Below, piece after piece: positions 24,532-35,817 of a stretch of 64,000 nucleotides of DNA. Source of the stretch: Sarcocystis neurona. Taxonomy: Eukaryota; Apicomplexa; Conoidasida; Eucoccidiorida; Sarcocystidae. The notes under the pieces are model-generated. The model did no database searches. It worked only from the letters and a program-made list of their open reading frames with translations, and was not told where the DNA came from. The number at the start of each line of letters is the position of its first letter. Position 1 is the first letter of the stretch. The stretch spans positions 6,872,629 to 6,936,628 of the forward strand of contig KL647289.1 of assembly GCA_000727475.1 (NCBI GenBank), written 5' to 3'. Position numbers and translations under genes: made by a program.

Positions 24532-24982
24532 CTTAGAGAATTTCTGATCTGTGTTCGAATCCAGTGCAACTGCTTTTCTCCCTGTGTCACGCCTTTAGTA
24601 ACCGCAGGCAAAATTTCGGGGACAGGCGTTGTGGGAGACTTGTAGTGGCACAGGATACGTTCACGATCATTAATAACTTGTAGTCTAGGCAGTTCGTGTG
24701 CTCGTAGGTCTAGCTCCCGAGAGTGCCTTCAGTGGCTTACGTCCGCGTGGCGTTTGTACTTCCGTGTCTACGTTGATCAGTCATTGAATGTGTATATGTG
24801 TCTCTATGCGTGTTCTGCGTATATACAGAGAAGAAATAGACGTAAACAATTATTGGGTACATAGGTAAGTGTGTCTACGTACACAGAAAAATCCTGGATC
24901 TTCGTGCAAGTGATACTTCAGCGGACACTGCGGGCACTCAAAATTGTTTTGCGTGCCAAAGTGCAGACAAGTTGAGCGCTGC

Positions 24983-25004
24983 CAGAGCTGAGTAATCAGC
25001 TCTG
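24983..25004 (+). other. 9-bp perfect hairpin, 4-base loop
   Basis: CAGAGCTGA at 24983-24991 and TCAGCTCTG at 24996-25004 are exact reverse complements separated by GTAA. A T-rich stretch follows some 15 bases later, which superficially resembles a transcription end. No function is assigned. Confidence 0.55.
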
Positions 25005-25253
25005 ACTCGATAGAATTATTTTTTTGATGCAAGTGGCGTGCGCTGGTCGCTCTACTTGTTAACGGAAGCAGAAAAGGCTCTCCATAAATTGGACATAGGC
25101 TCTAGATAAATTAAACCTAGGCTAGCGCCGTCAAGTGTGAAATAATGGGAATGAAAAACAGGCTGCAAATAATATAGAATTACACACGCGTTCAGGAGAT
25201 GCAGCTTTCATTTGTACTAGGCTTCCATCGAGTGGCTGTCTCCTTTACTGCAG

Positions 25254-26310
25254 CCGAAGCAGATTCGTGTCCTCCACGATGCAGACATTTTGGCACAGCG
25301 GATAACCCTGTAGCAGCAAGGCCCGGTGCCACGGGCAAAAACGCGCAGTAATTTATGTGTGGTACCCTGAGAAGAGAGAAACTCCGCAATCCAGTAGGCC
25401 TCTATTCAGGGCACACGTGTTTCTTTTTTCTTTTACGTCGTAAGTATTCGCCAATTCGATGTGAAGGGCTTCGTGTAATGGCGAGGAAGTTCACGTAGGT
25501 GCTTCTGTTCAGGTGACACAGGGCCATCAAAAAGTGCAAGTGTGTTCATTACTCAATGTGCGTGTAGGTGTCTACGCTGTGACGTACAGTTTGATGGAGG
25601 AGGGTACGTCACACACATGTAGAACGAGAGAAGCAGAGCAATGTATATGGAGACGTGGAAGCAAAGAATACGTGCACCAACCCGTAGATATCTACGCATA
25701 CACGGAGGGTGTTAAGTGGAGGTACTGGATCCACAGGAGAGTGGCAAGGGCATCTACTGTGCGGCGGTCCCTCGTTTTCTAGGGCTTCCAGAGGGGGCCA
25801 GGCGAGCCTGTCAATAGGCCAGGGTGACGTGACACATGCCAATCGCGGTGTGCGCACTGTGTGCAAACTACAACGACGGGTCCGTCGGCTCATTGCCCTG
25901 TGCAAAGTTTACCAGACAGGAGAGATTGTGAGCAAGATCTTTCGATATCGGATGTGCTCTCCTGATAACACAGAGGCCTTTGTGCACATCTGTATTTGAT
26001 GCCATATGACATCTTTTTTTCCAAAGTAACTTTGTAGTTGTACACGCTGTACGCTACGTATGAGGTCGCACCGCGTTTCTCACCCGCCGACGTGGTCCAT
26101 GACGCCTGTAAAAAGTGCATCACAGAGTGTCCTTTCGGAAAGGTGACCCACGTAATCTGTTTACGTAAAGAGCGTTCCTCTCTAACTCAGGTTGGGCCAC
26201 GTGCCTGTGACGTGTTAGCGACTCTGTTGACAGCACAGCCCAATGTGAAAACTAGCAATGACAGACGACGTGACTCCAAGGCTGTCTCTCGACTGCTAGC
26301 GCGCTTGTAG
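25254..26310 (+). CDS. Unidentified protein, three 3' exons resolved
   Basis: Proposed exons 25254-25309, 25783-25927 and 26038-26310. Each has a pyrimidine-rich acceptor (CTTTACTGCAG, CTCGTTTTCTAG, and a T-rich one ending TTTGTAG), and all three join in phase (phase 2, then phase 0) to give about 157 residues ending at TAG. The joined text reads naturally across the junctions, for example KVYQTGEI then LYTLYATYEV, and contains a C-x2-C-x3-C group (CKKCITEC). I do not recognise a family. The upstream part is missing. A possible alternative donor near 26152 would let the gene continue to the right. Confidence 0.42.
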
Positions 26311-27484
26311 CAAATTCCACAAAGCGCCACGTAGATCATCTTTTGTGTTCCCCTTCAACAGTAAGCGTGCACCCACGTTTAACATTGGAGGCCTTTGGAC
26401 GAAGAGTGCTGCTGGTAAAGAATTTCTTAAACAACGCTGTAACCCGGACGTAAACAGCAAAGCAAACAAAATATGAGTGGCTGTTCTTCGAGCAGCCCTC
26501 CTGTTCAATACGCCTCCGTGTTCCGTTTTCAACATATACAGACATATATACTCATCTGGATTATTTGAAATTATCAGGTTTGAATGATAGGTGACGTCGC
26601 CCTGCCGGCGCACTGCGCACTCGCACCGCACCACTCTCGTTCTTTTCGGGTATGACGCTTCAAATGGAAGAATACTGGTAGAAACTTTTTAGCTACGGCT
26701 CGCACGAGGCGTCAAATTCTGCGATTTAGGTATCCGCGAGCCTCTGCCAGGCACGCTCACTTGGAAAGTGCATCTTACCAACGCACTGGGTGTGGCAGTA
26801 GTACGCGTGTTCCTGCTGCACGCCTTACACGAGTCGCGCAGCGAAAAACGCGAGCGGTAGGTTTCAGCCAGAACGCCGTCGGCGCCGCTGCAGTCGGTGG
26901 CATGTTCCTTTCATGTCTTTGCTACACAGTCAAGTAGAATAAGCTGCTTCCGCTTCTACGTCGCGCGTCTGCGGTGCAGTGCTATTAGCAGTAGTTCTCC
27001 CCATCTTTTTATCGTACAACTGTACAAGCCATTGCTCTCTGCCTTCTCCCCATCAATCCCTGGCGGTTGCACACGAGCATTTAGTACGCAGCTGACAGCC
27101 ACACTTCTAAATCTTTCGTTAAATCACACAGGTATGGCCTGGCTGTCAATGTGGTTCCCCACAGCTGGCCACGCTACCGCGTTTTGTGAAAAGGGGTACC
27201 ACCTGTGCCAGCCGCTGCGCTTTGCATAACATTCGCCTTCGTTGTGTGCCGTCAGTTTCACTACTCCAGCACGTGAAGAGCTCCTGCATAACTGGTGGTT
27301 TACTACACGCGGGGAATCTCCATCTTGATCAGCGGGTGCTTACACCTCACAAGGGTAGCCACACGACCACACGACTTTCCGCTGCTGCCGCAAGTATTCC
27401 GAGTGTTCCGCTAGCTTGACCGACCCAGGCCCCGAAAACATATGTGCGCATGAGCGGCGCCATCAGGCATCAGCTTTTTTCCAG

Positions 27485-27547
27485 CACGTTCAGACACCCA
27501 GTCTGCAAGGGCTCCTGGCTGTGGCCAAACGATACGGCGCGACATCT
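27485..27547 (+). CDS. Candidate 63-base internal exon, unidentified
   Basis: It is preceded by a strong acceptor (GCTTTTTTCCAG) and followed by a GTAAGC donor. It encodes 21 residues including LQGLLAVAKRYGATS. The following 42 bases end in CAG and could be a very short intron or, being a multiple of three, simply coding. No neighbouring exon could be joined with confidence. Confidence 0.28.
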
Positions 27548-27908
27548 GTAAGCACCAGCCTCCTTCCCGTACATCCAACGTCCGTACAGATCCAGCAGCG
27601 ACAGCGCTTCGACAAGTTTCGACACGCGTCTATTATACCTCGTGACAATGCAGCACCAGTGGTACATGCAAATGCTGTATCTACATATATATATATATAT
27701 GCATACATACACTATCGTACTTTGTGGTGCTATGGCTTACGCAATACCGCACAACGGTGTGCCAAAAAGCGGGGCTTCGCCAGCAGTCGCCACCTGTGCC
27801 CAAGAATTTGCTTCACGCACTACGAGCATAGCAGTTGAGTGCCATCTCTCCGAATGCAGGTCTTTCGTCTGACGTGTGGAGCCCCACGCGACACAGGAAC
27901 AGCCGCTG

Positions 27909-27910
<2 letters not shown>

Positions 27911-27943
<33 letters not shown>

Positions 27944-27951
27944 GAGAGAGG
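27911..27951. repeat. Compound (AT)n(AG)n microsatellite
   Basis: About 15 AT units followed directly by AG repeats, in the spacer left of ATG8. The mixed composition is visible directly. Length variation between isolates would be expected. Confidence 0.9.
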
Positions 27952-29104
27952 GAGAGAGACACAGATAGGTAGATAGATATATTTATATTGTCATGTAGAT
28001 ACTTGCTCCAATTGCCGCATATAGATATTAATAGTCGCTGTACCATTTCAACTGCACACCACAACGTTCGGAGATAGGCGCGGCGGCGGGCGTTGTCGCT
28101 GTCAGCGGGAGTAAAACAACCCGGGGCTGACAGGTGAAAGGAACCATCCAACGCCGCGCATGCGACACGTCGCCAACGCAAATTGTCCCTGTTTGCAGAT
28201 GCTACCTTTCAACCGCTCTTCAGTGTTCCAGAATTCGCTATCTTCTTCCAGACACGCGTTTAGACGAGGGTACACATTTATACAGATATATACACGCAAG
28301 TGCATGTATGTTTTATCACACGTTTTTGTGAGAGAGGAGTGAAAGTAACACAAAACCTGGAGATGGTTCCATTCCACTGCACCGGCAAAAGCCCAACAAA
28401 TGCAACGCTCCAGCTGCTTTCACCTGGCGCGACGGCAGACGCAGGCTTGTGCAACGGTGTCAGCAAAAGCGCCCCTTCACTATGACGACCTTGTCGCTCA
28501 TAGGGGTTTTTGATCGCACTCGCGCAAACATGTAGCGGCACACTTTTCAATAACCTGTCGTCGCCCTTTTTTTTAACCGTCTGAACGGATATCACACGCA
28601 AAAAAAGTGTCCTTTCCTTCTGTCCCTGTCCTGTAGGGCTCCTCAAATCTCCTCCTGTTACAGAACTATAGCCGTCCGCGCAAACCTACGCGGCTCCTTG
28701 TGTAGCTGTTGCCGACGCCCCCGCTAATTCCGTTTCTATTTCTATAACGCTGTAAGGCCTGTGCAATACCTGCCGCCTTCCCCCGCCCGCCAGCGCTGCT
28801 GTTCCTCCCAACGTCACTGCTCCACTGCTGCAGCCGAGCCGGCTGATCTTGCTGTTGCTGCTGAGTCCCCTAGTACTCCTGCCGCAGGCCAGGTAACAAC
28901 CAACTATTATCCATATGGCTACGCCGCCCTGCTTGCACGACTGCTGCTCGTGCTGCCGCCCCCGCTGCGTCTACTATTTTGAGACCCGGACAGCCCAGTT
29001 GCTACCGATGCAACTGCGGCTGCGGCTGCTCCACCTCGTGTGGTTGCTCATGCTGCTAGCTTCGCCGCTGCTTCCCGGGGCTGATGTGACCCTCACTTAC
29101 AATG

Positions 29105-32100
29105 TCACCACCACTGCAAGCTGGGCTGCAGCTGCTGCTGTTCCAGGTGACGTACGCGCTGATCGTCTTGGTGCTGTTGCTTTTCAGCGAGTCGCACTGG
29201 CAAGGGCAGCGCACCAAGAGTGTTTTCTGAAGAATATTCGACGTAGAGAAAGCCATCATCGGAGACATGCTGTTCATATACCTCCTGCATAAGAGCTCCT
29301 GCCTTTGGAGCTGTGTTTTCTACGAATAAGTAAATCGTCTTCTCGTGTGTTAGCGGCAGTCCGCTGTTTTGCGCACATTGGTTAATGTGCTTGTGAATGA
29401 TGTACTTGAACTCCCCCACCAGCATGTTCATTGGCACGAGAAACCTGCAGCAGGAGTTTGCGCAACAACAGCAGCGGGAGCTGTGCAGCCAGCGATCAGT
29501 AGGCTGCTGAAGGGACAGACCTCCCGCACGTCCGACTGACGCTTCACATACGCTGGTTGGACGTGTACGTGCGGAAATGACAACAAACACGCCAGTTCGT
29601 GATGGCCCTGGATACAAAGAAGAAGCAAGCAACCCGGTTGCTTACCCCTGTACTGTTCCCATACATATATATATATGTATATATTTTATAACTATATCTA
29701 TGTATGACAGAAACATATGTATGCACATCGTAACTAGTCCCCACAAAGCGCGGCATGCGTGCGGTGCCCGTTTTAGTTAGCCCACCTGTAATGCACTTAT
29801 TCGTGACGCAGACGTTTCCCACATAATTTTGTTGCGCACGCATTCTTGTAGTATCTGCGTAAGAGACGAAGAGCCAGACTGGTGTATGCAGTGCCTGACT
29901 CGCCCCACAACTGAAGGAATATACGTAGACATTGGTGGGAGTAGATGTAAAAAAAGGGATGTACTTTTACGACCCGGCGGCGGAACGCTGCACGGCTCCA
30001 CACATAAATCCCGGCGATGCCGAATGGAGCAACGGGAACCGCCGCGTGCGTTCTAAACATGTACGCTACTGTAACAGAGACGGATTACACGCCCTTCAGT
30101 TCACCTCGTCAAAAGCATGCACCAACAGCACTGCTTAAGCAACAATTACTTTTTTTTGTCGATGACAGGGAGGTCGGAGCGCGGGGCCTTCTCGCAGATG
30201 ACGGGGATGCGGTTCGGGTACTTGGCACGGATGCGGTGTGCCTCTGCCGCCCGTTTCTCTGCGCAAGGAAATCATCATCTCACACGCTGCTGCTATTATT
30301 GCTCGTCACACGCGTGCTGCTGCACTTCCACGCCATAACTATAACCTTGCAGCTGCTTCTCCTGAGATCTTCTGTTGGTCTCAGCACACTGTTTCAGGGT
30401 CTGGGGTTGCTGACGCTGCTGCTGGGGCTGCTGCTCATCGGAGCTCACCTGCAGCGGCTACCGCAAAGCCGTCCACCACGCTGTAGATGGGGCTACTCGC
30501 CGCTGCGGCTGCTTTCTCCGCATCCCGGTTTCGTCGCCTCTTGTCACGTGTGGAAGACGTCTACACATCGAATGTGTCTAAAAATGAGCTCGTGGAACCC
30601 CTAGATTTTCTGTACCTCGAAATCTACATCCGTCCACACGTCTGCTTTTCCACCTTCGGCTCTGTGTACACGGCGTCTTATACTTCGCTGTTGTACATGG
30701 CTACATGTGCCTGCTTGCCTACGCATTTACCCCGCTCTTTTCTCTCGAACAAAATTTTCTCCGCAGGTCTACGCATCTACAGGCACGTACACACATCTTT
30801 TCTATACGCAGATATATGCTAGTTTTGTTTTCAAGGAAGTATGTACTGCTTCCGCACGCATACGCGTCCTGTATACGTGCAAGTTCTTCCTGGAATATGC
30901 GGCTCTTCATGCATACCCATCTGCACTTGGTGGGCGGCTTCTTCTTCCGTAACAGAAGTGTTCCTTTATCTTTCTGAAACTACACTGCTTCCTCCCAACA
31001 CACACAGCCGCTGCTCACGCAACCCTCCTATGAGGGCTGATGCGCATCCTCCTCTTCCTGTATACCCACGTGCTTCACCACCAGATACTCCGCTGTGTGT
31101 GTCCAGAGTCGCGTCTATGTGTATCTGCTCACGCTTGCCAGGAAGAACCCTTAGTTCTCAACTTACACTTGCCCATGCGTGTCTGCGCGCATGTCACCCT
31201 CTATGACTTATGTGTCCATGCCTGTGTCTCTGCGGCGCCTCTATTATACGTTATGTCGATGCCTGGAACGTCTACGTATATGCAGCCGCTACGCCGACGA
31301 CGGTTACGCGTACAAGTCACCACGGCGGAGGTATTGAGCAGCAGCACACGCAGAACACCCAGGTTTTACATGGCACACGCACGGCGGGGCTGGATTCCGG
31401 AACCTGCCTACATACATCGATAAATACGCACATTCGAAGAAAGACGTGCACGTACTTCCGAGTATACAGAAAAAGACCCGCCGGAGATATGAACGTAGAC
31501 GACCTACGCTTAGGTTCACGTAGCCGCACAGAAATATCCGTATATCTGTGCATGGCGAGCGAGAAACGAACAGACAGATGAATACATGTTCAGGACTATA
31601 CACCCGGAGATACCAACACATGATCATTTCGGTAAACACGTCGTGGCGCTTCGGACAGAAGCAGAGTGTTCGCCGGTTCGTTGTACCGCTTGCAATATCT
31701 CTTTGCATCTAACGGATTTGTCTTTCTTGTTTGTAAAAGTGCGTTCTCGAGATCCTTCTACATCAAAGGAGCGTGACTCTCGCATACCGGACTTGAGAAG
31801 GGCTGAGAGGCGTCTGCATCTGCGCGCAAGCTAGAGGCGCTCGCTAAACGTTCGAAAAAGAGCGAAACATAAAGCGAGCAACAGTAAAACATGCCGTAGA
31901 GCAGCAATAGAACAGGACGGCAACGCACAAGAAACGGTAGAAGCAGAAGCACAGGAAGCAGAGGCGCGAGCTGCCGCCGCAGGAGCAATTGCAAGGCAGA
32001 AGCCACATGAGATGAAGCGAACGCAGCAGCTAACGTGTCGACAGCTCAAGTCGTATTCGCAGGTGCAGCAGGTATCGACCGTGCAGCACGCGCGTACCAA

Positions 32101-32186
32101 AACGCAGAAGACCCCGCAGCACCAGCTACTGACGAACGACTCCAGCAGAACTTACCGAATGAGACCTCGTCGCGGATCGACGGCAT
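29105..32186 (-). CDS. ATG8: Autophagy-related ubiquitin-like protein ATG8, with C-terminal extension
   Basis: Three exons: 32156-32186 ([10 protein letters not shown], donor GTAAGT), 30150-30258 ([13 protein letters not shown], donor GTAATT) and 29105-29444 (from FLVPMNML to the stop). Phases fit exactly (31 + 109 bases), and the joined core is 124 residues to the Gly of SSENTLG, the length of the Toxoplasma protein. ATG8 is conjugated through that Gly to phosphatidylethanolamine. In apicomplexans it decorates the apicoplast membrane and is needed for its inheritance. Toxoplasma and Plasmodium ATG8 end at the Gly. Here the frame continues 35 codons, Gln-rich, to TGA at 29105-29107, giving 159 residues. 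If real, ATG4 would have to trim the precursor. A missed terminal intron is the alternative, though no good donor follows the Gly codon (29213-29215). Confidence 0.93.
30259..32155 (-). other. ATG8 intron 1, 1.9 kb
   Basis: It runs from the GTAAGT donor after exon 1 to the TTGCGCAG acceptor of exon 2. It contains CTG-rich and pyrimidine-rich stretches that give open frames on the + strand, but nothing I can assign to a gene. Exon 1 supplies only ten codons plus one base. Confidence 0.85.
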
Positions 32187-32383
32187 TTTGACTGCGCACT
32201 CCTCAGGCAAAAACGTCCGGGGGTTTCTCCTAAACAAAGTCACCAGCAGCCAGTTGTGTCGCAGCAGTACATCGCGCTCTCCGCACGCCCAGTGTTCTTC
32301 TCAATAATTCAAAGAGTCTTGCCTGGATCTCTCTCTCTCTGTTTCTCCATAGAAGGGTCGACACATTTCCACTACTCACCTCA

Positions 32384-33240
32384 TCACATGTCATTCCTGT
32401 CAGTACTCGTAAAGTTTGTGCTTCTACTCACGAAGACGGGATATCCTACGTCCCCCAAAAGCGTCCACTTTAAGAACTCTCCAACACTGACTGCCACCTC
32501 TCTCGACAAAAAGCATCGGCGATCATAGTCCTGCACACAACTGACACTTTTTCCCCTCATTTCTAAACACCTCTTCAGCGCATCCTGCATCTGCTGACTT
32601 CCAAAAGTTTCCCGGACAATGTAGATACCGTTCAGTGTCCAGTGGTGGTCAGCACAACAACGGAATTGTCCGCTACGCGACAGGGCGTTACCCTGCGTAT
32701 ACACCTCTCTCCCAAAAACATGTGGTTTGTCTGCGTAGGCAACTCCTTTTTCTTACACTGCCTGCGTTTCCCCTCTCAAAATACCAACGTGTGTGCAGCC
32801 CCTGCAAAGGAAGTGGAGCCGCGTGACTTCTGTTCACTCGGAAGAGCCGATTCACACCACTCGGTATCCTTCTGGCCAGTAGTCTCTGTTCTCTTTATAA
32901 AGGTCAAGTTCCCTCCTCAGAGCACCCTACGTGATGCACTCCACGTCGTACTCATTCGCTCCGTAGTAGCGGTACCCTTCTGTTCTGCAGAAGATCACTC
33001 TCTTATTCAGCGTGTACACTACGTTCTTCATTTCATCGATAGGAGTTTGCATAAGTTTGCATGCGCTGTGCGCCGGAGAGAGCAGACGTCAGCGGGTTCT
33101 CTGAACCTCAGACCGTTTCGGTGCTCCCGCAGCTGCGACAGCAGCAGCATCAGTAGCAACCAGTTCTCCTCCGTTAGCAGTGTAAGGACAGAGGCGACAG
33201 CAGCAGCTATCCTCTCAATGCGTGAGCGGCGCAAATACTC
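32384..33240 (-). CDS. Unidentified protein upstream of ATG8, 3' exons
   Basis: Proposed exons in transcription order: about 33240-33107 (contains VLVEYLRRSRIERIAAAVAS), 33065-32945 (contains RTEGYRYYGANEYD), 32801-32757 (45 bases, GLHTRWYFERGNAGS, donor GTAAGA) and 32692-32384 (contains LNGIYIVRETFGSQQMQDAL, then TGA). The last two join cleanly in phase 0. The second uses a weak GTGGAG donor (a GTAGGG site eight bases later is out of phase), and the first join would need a 41-base intron. The reading ends about 200 bases upstream of the ATG8 start codon on the same strand. No family was recognised; helical and charged composition suggest a soluble protein. The 5' end is not found. Confidence 0.38.
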
Positions 33241-34384
33241 CACCAGCACACCCGACGCAGGAGCACCGAAGAGAGGGCACAGCAACGCACCCAGAGGTGG
33301 GAGCGCCGGACACAAGCAAGGCAAAGATCTACCCGTGCACACGTAGGTATACACATGTATGTACATCTGTGTATAATAGAGAGAGACAGAGACAGAAAAA
33401 TCTCCCACTACATACCAGTACATAAACACGCATAAGGAGAACGAGGAGGAGGGCGAGACACAGGGAGAACGAACGAGAGGGACATCCAGGATGAACGTAA
33501 AATACAAGGACACGTACACTTGAAGCAACGAAGGGTCATGGCAGCAGGCGCCGCCGGGAAAGGAGACGTGTGGCAACAGTACCACGAGCAACAGCAGCCC
33601 CTCTTCTGCTGTAGCGCTGACCGCAAAGCACTCCTGCTTCCGTTCGACGGAAGAACTGCTGTTGCAGCTGAAGGCAACCGTTAAAACCTAGCGCTTCTGG
33701 GTGAAAACCGTGTGCCGGTGTAGTACTCCCAGCATGCGTTTGCGCGGTAGCGGCGCTTAAAAAAGATCGGGAAAGATGCAGCGGTGCAGCATACCAACGA
33801 AAGACACGAAGAAAACGGCGAGCATAACAAGGCCTGAAGCGTTAGCGTAGCCGGAAGAGGAGGGTACAGAGATGCAGGGACGACAACAGAGCGAACACCT
33901 GTACTAGCAGAGGGTGGTGCCCGGAGTTGCAGTAGCGCCTACCGTGAAGGCCACATACAAGTGGTGAAAAGCTACAAAGTGTACTGCTAAGATTGCTGCG
34001 GCAGAGCGATATCTAACATCTCAGCAAGGACCACTACAGCTAGAGAGACGCACAGAAATGAAGACCTCCGCGATTCAAGACGAACGTACCAGCTCCAGTA
34101 GCCGCAGCGCCGCAGCCATCAGAGAAGCAATAACTCGGTGCCTCGAAGCGGCCGGAAAGGCAGAAGACGATGCGGGCGGCAGCAAGATGTGAATTGACCA
34201 CAGAGTACGTGAACAGTGAGTGTGCAGCAACAGTGAGGCAGCACAGGGTCGACGAATGACCACCAGTGGTTCGTAGGTCGGCCAGGTTTCCCGGCAAAGA
34301 CGCACCAAGACAGCACCACCAGCAGTGGGTGCAGCTGCAACACACCACTATCGACTGCTGCACGCTCTACATGACAGCAGTTGA
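33241..34384. other. Unresolved stretch, possible 5' exons on either strand
   Basis: Coding-like runs occur on both strands. On the - strand, LQQQFFRRTEAGVLCGQRYS follows a good acceptor near 33684. On the + strand, an ATG frame at 34057-34191 gives 44 residues beginning MKTSAIQDERTSSSS. I could not decide between them. Confidence 0.25.
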
Positions 34385-34657
34385 GCAGCAGCACCGTCAG
34401 CAGAGGCGCCTTCGACTCCTTTCGAAAAAGAAGTTCTGCTGTACTGCATTGACTTCAGAAGCGGGACTTCAACTATTGTAGGATATCAGGCAGCTGTTGC
34501 TGCGACGAGGCAGCCTCGCTTGAGAATAGTTGTTCTACGAGGACAGATGTATGCAGGGGCGAAGTGGTCGGCAAGGACGGCCGGGGACAAGCGTGTTTCA
34601 TCCCCTTTGAACGTGAGAAACACCAGCGAGTGGAGAGGAGGACAAACGAGAGCCTAG
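34385..34657 (+). CDS. Open stretch, candidate exon, unidentified
   Basis: A 90-codon frame bounded by TGA and TAG, with no start codon near its beginning. It encodes a natural-looking segment (LLYCIDFRSGTSTIVGYQAA, then LRIVVLRGQMYAGAKW). CAG acceptors at its left edge would suit an internal or terminal exon. No neighbour could be joined and no family recognised. The opposite strand is pyrimidine-rich, as introns are here, which slightly favours the + strand. Confidence 0.25.
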   Translation, partial: AAAPSAEAPSTPFEKEVLLYCIDFRSGTSTIVGYQAAVAATRQPRLRIVVLRGQMYAGAKWSARTAGDKRVSSPLNVRNTSEWRGGQTRA

Positions 34658-35616
34658 AAGAGCGGAAGGAAAGATATGGAGTACGGATACAGACAAAAAG
34701 AGAACATACGTACAGATCTTTACACACGCAAGCACAGCCAGATAAATGTAGGGAGGAAAATGGGGAATCTGCAAAAAGAATGCTCAAGAGAGATAAGAAC
34801 AGGAGTGGAGTGCCAGGAAGCCGCAGACGTACGTCCAAAACGGACAGACGCTGTAACGGAAACAAAAGTTGACGCTGCGTGGGCGAAGCCTAGCTAAGGG
34901 ACGGGTGAATACTACGCGGCCGCACTGGCAGCATACGTACTAATGAGCGACCACCTACAAGCAGAACCCCTTGGCGAGACAGGCAAATTTTAAAAGGTGT
35001 AGGATGAGGGATGATTCAGCATGGAGATGAAGCTGTGCTTCCAGTTGAGGTGCGGAAGAAGTTACGGAGGCACCCGTAAATTAGCGGAGTAAAATCAATG
35101 AGATATCCCGCCTGAAACGGCGCAACCGGGAAAAAAAGCGAAAAGAGAACTTCTGCTGAGAGGAAACGGAACACAGCACATGAAGCCATCACACAAATCC
35201 GCTTCTACAAGTGAGAAACGCACGCACACAGATGGAAAAAGATTCTCTGCGTATGGTCGAGGTATGGAGAGTCGATGAACAAGGGGGTGCTCGTGAAACA
35301 GACAGGCGTTGGAGTGCAACGAAAATGTAGTCCAAAAAGTGGGTGAAGGTCAGTTAAACATACATGGAGAAAATTAGCGCAGATGAATCTATAGTCTCTG
35401 GAGAGAGCGACTACCGCCGCGTAGTCTTCACCTGTCGTCGCTGCTCCCTCTGCCAATTAGGCAGCGTGCCAGTCGAAGCCAGTGTCTGGCTGCTGCTGCT
35501 CCTGCTCCTGCTCCTGCTGCTGCAGTGCCAGCACTGCTGCTCCTACCGCTACTGCTGCTGCTGAGGACAGGGAGGAAAAGAACAGAAAAATTGTTTCGCC
35601 GTTGAGTAAAAGAAAG

Positions 35617-35817
35617 CTATGAACGCTTTTTAAAAGTTTTTACAGGCCCGGTTCGTGCCACGTACAGCGTTCCAGGACCAACGTCTTCTACAGTGACATC
35701 AGTGCCGCCGAGAAGAAAACAAGACCGAGGAATACTACCAAGAGGGCTTCCAGCGCCCGAACGTACTGTTGGTGTGGCCTCTGCGGCTCGGCTGTTGGTG
35801 CGGCCATTTCCGCCCAG
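35617..35817 (-). CDS. Candidate terminal exon, unidentified
   Basis: Acceptor ATAGCAG, then 66 codons and a TAG stop. It reads LGGNGRTNSRAAEATPTV and later GGTDVTVEDVGPGTLYVART. Another coding-like - strand frame lies upstream at about 36140-36400 (contains SMIILDRGRGLLYTS and AFLQMQHLLIQEHH) with a GTAAAG donor, so both could belong to one low-complexity gene. The CTG-rich + strand frames over the same DNA are mostly poly-Leu shadows. Confidence 0.3.
   Translation of the reverse strand: MGGNGRTNSRAAEATPTVRSGAGSPLGSIPRSCFLLGGTDVTVEDVGPGTLYVARTGPVKTFKKRS

Larger units (their letters stand above)
23258..25253. other. Spacer downstream of the PZP gene
   Basis: About 2 kb with no recognisable protein domain. 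It holds two perfect hairpins (listed separately) and a purine-rich stretch at about 24300-24400. A - strand frame at 24850-25032 contains a short Cys/His cluster (FECPQCPLKYHLH), but I could not tie it to flanking exons. Upstream exons of the next + strand gene may lie here. Confidence 0.4.
26311..29104. other. Spacer with microsatellites and one candidate exon
   Basis: A mixed region without a recognised gene. It holds TA runs at about 27684-27700 and 27911-27939 and one well-bounded candidate exon (27485-27547). A CTG-rich stretch at 28760-29100 is open in several frames. Its + strand frames beyond 29105 are antisense to the last ATG8 exon. Confidence 0.4.

Noticed and set aside
24482..24585. 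tRNA-like segment with GTTCGAATCC and matching AGTTG/CAACT ends
   Set aside because: No consistent D, anticodon or T stem can be drawn; the strong internal hairpin conflicts with a cloverleaf.
28915..29292. + strand 125-codon frame
   Set aside because: Its right half is antisense to the last ATG8 exon, which is fixed by homology.
32642..33346. + strand 234-codon frame
   Set aside because: It has no domain, and the opposite strand gives better splice-consistent exons; kept out, though not strictly disproved.
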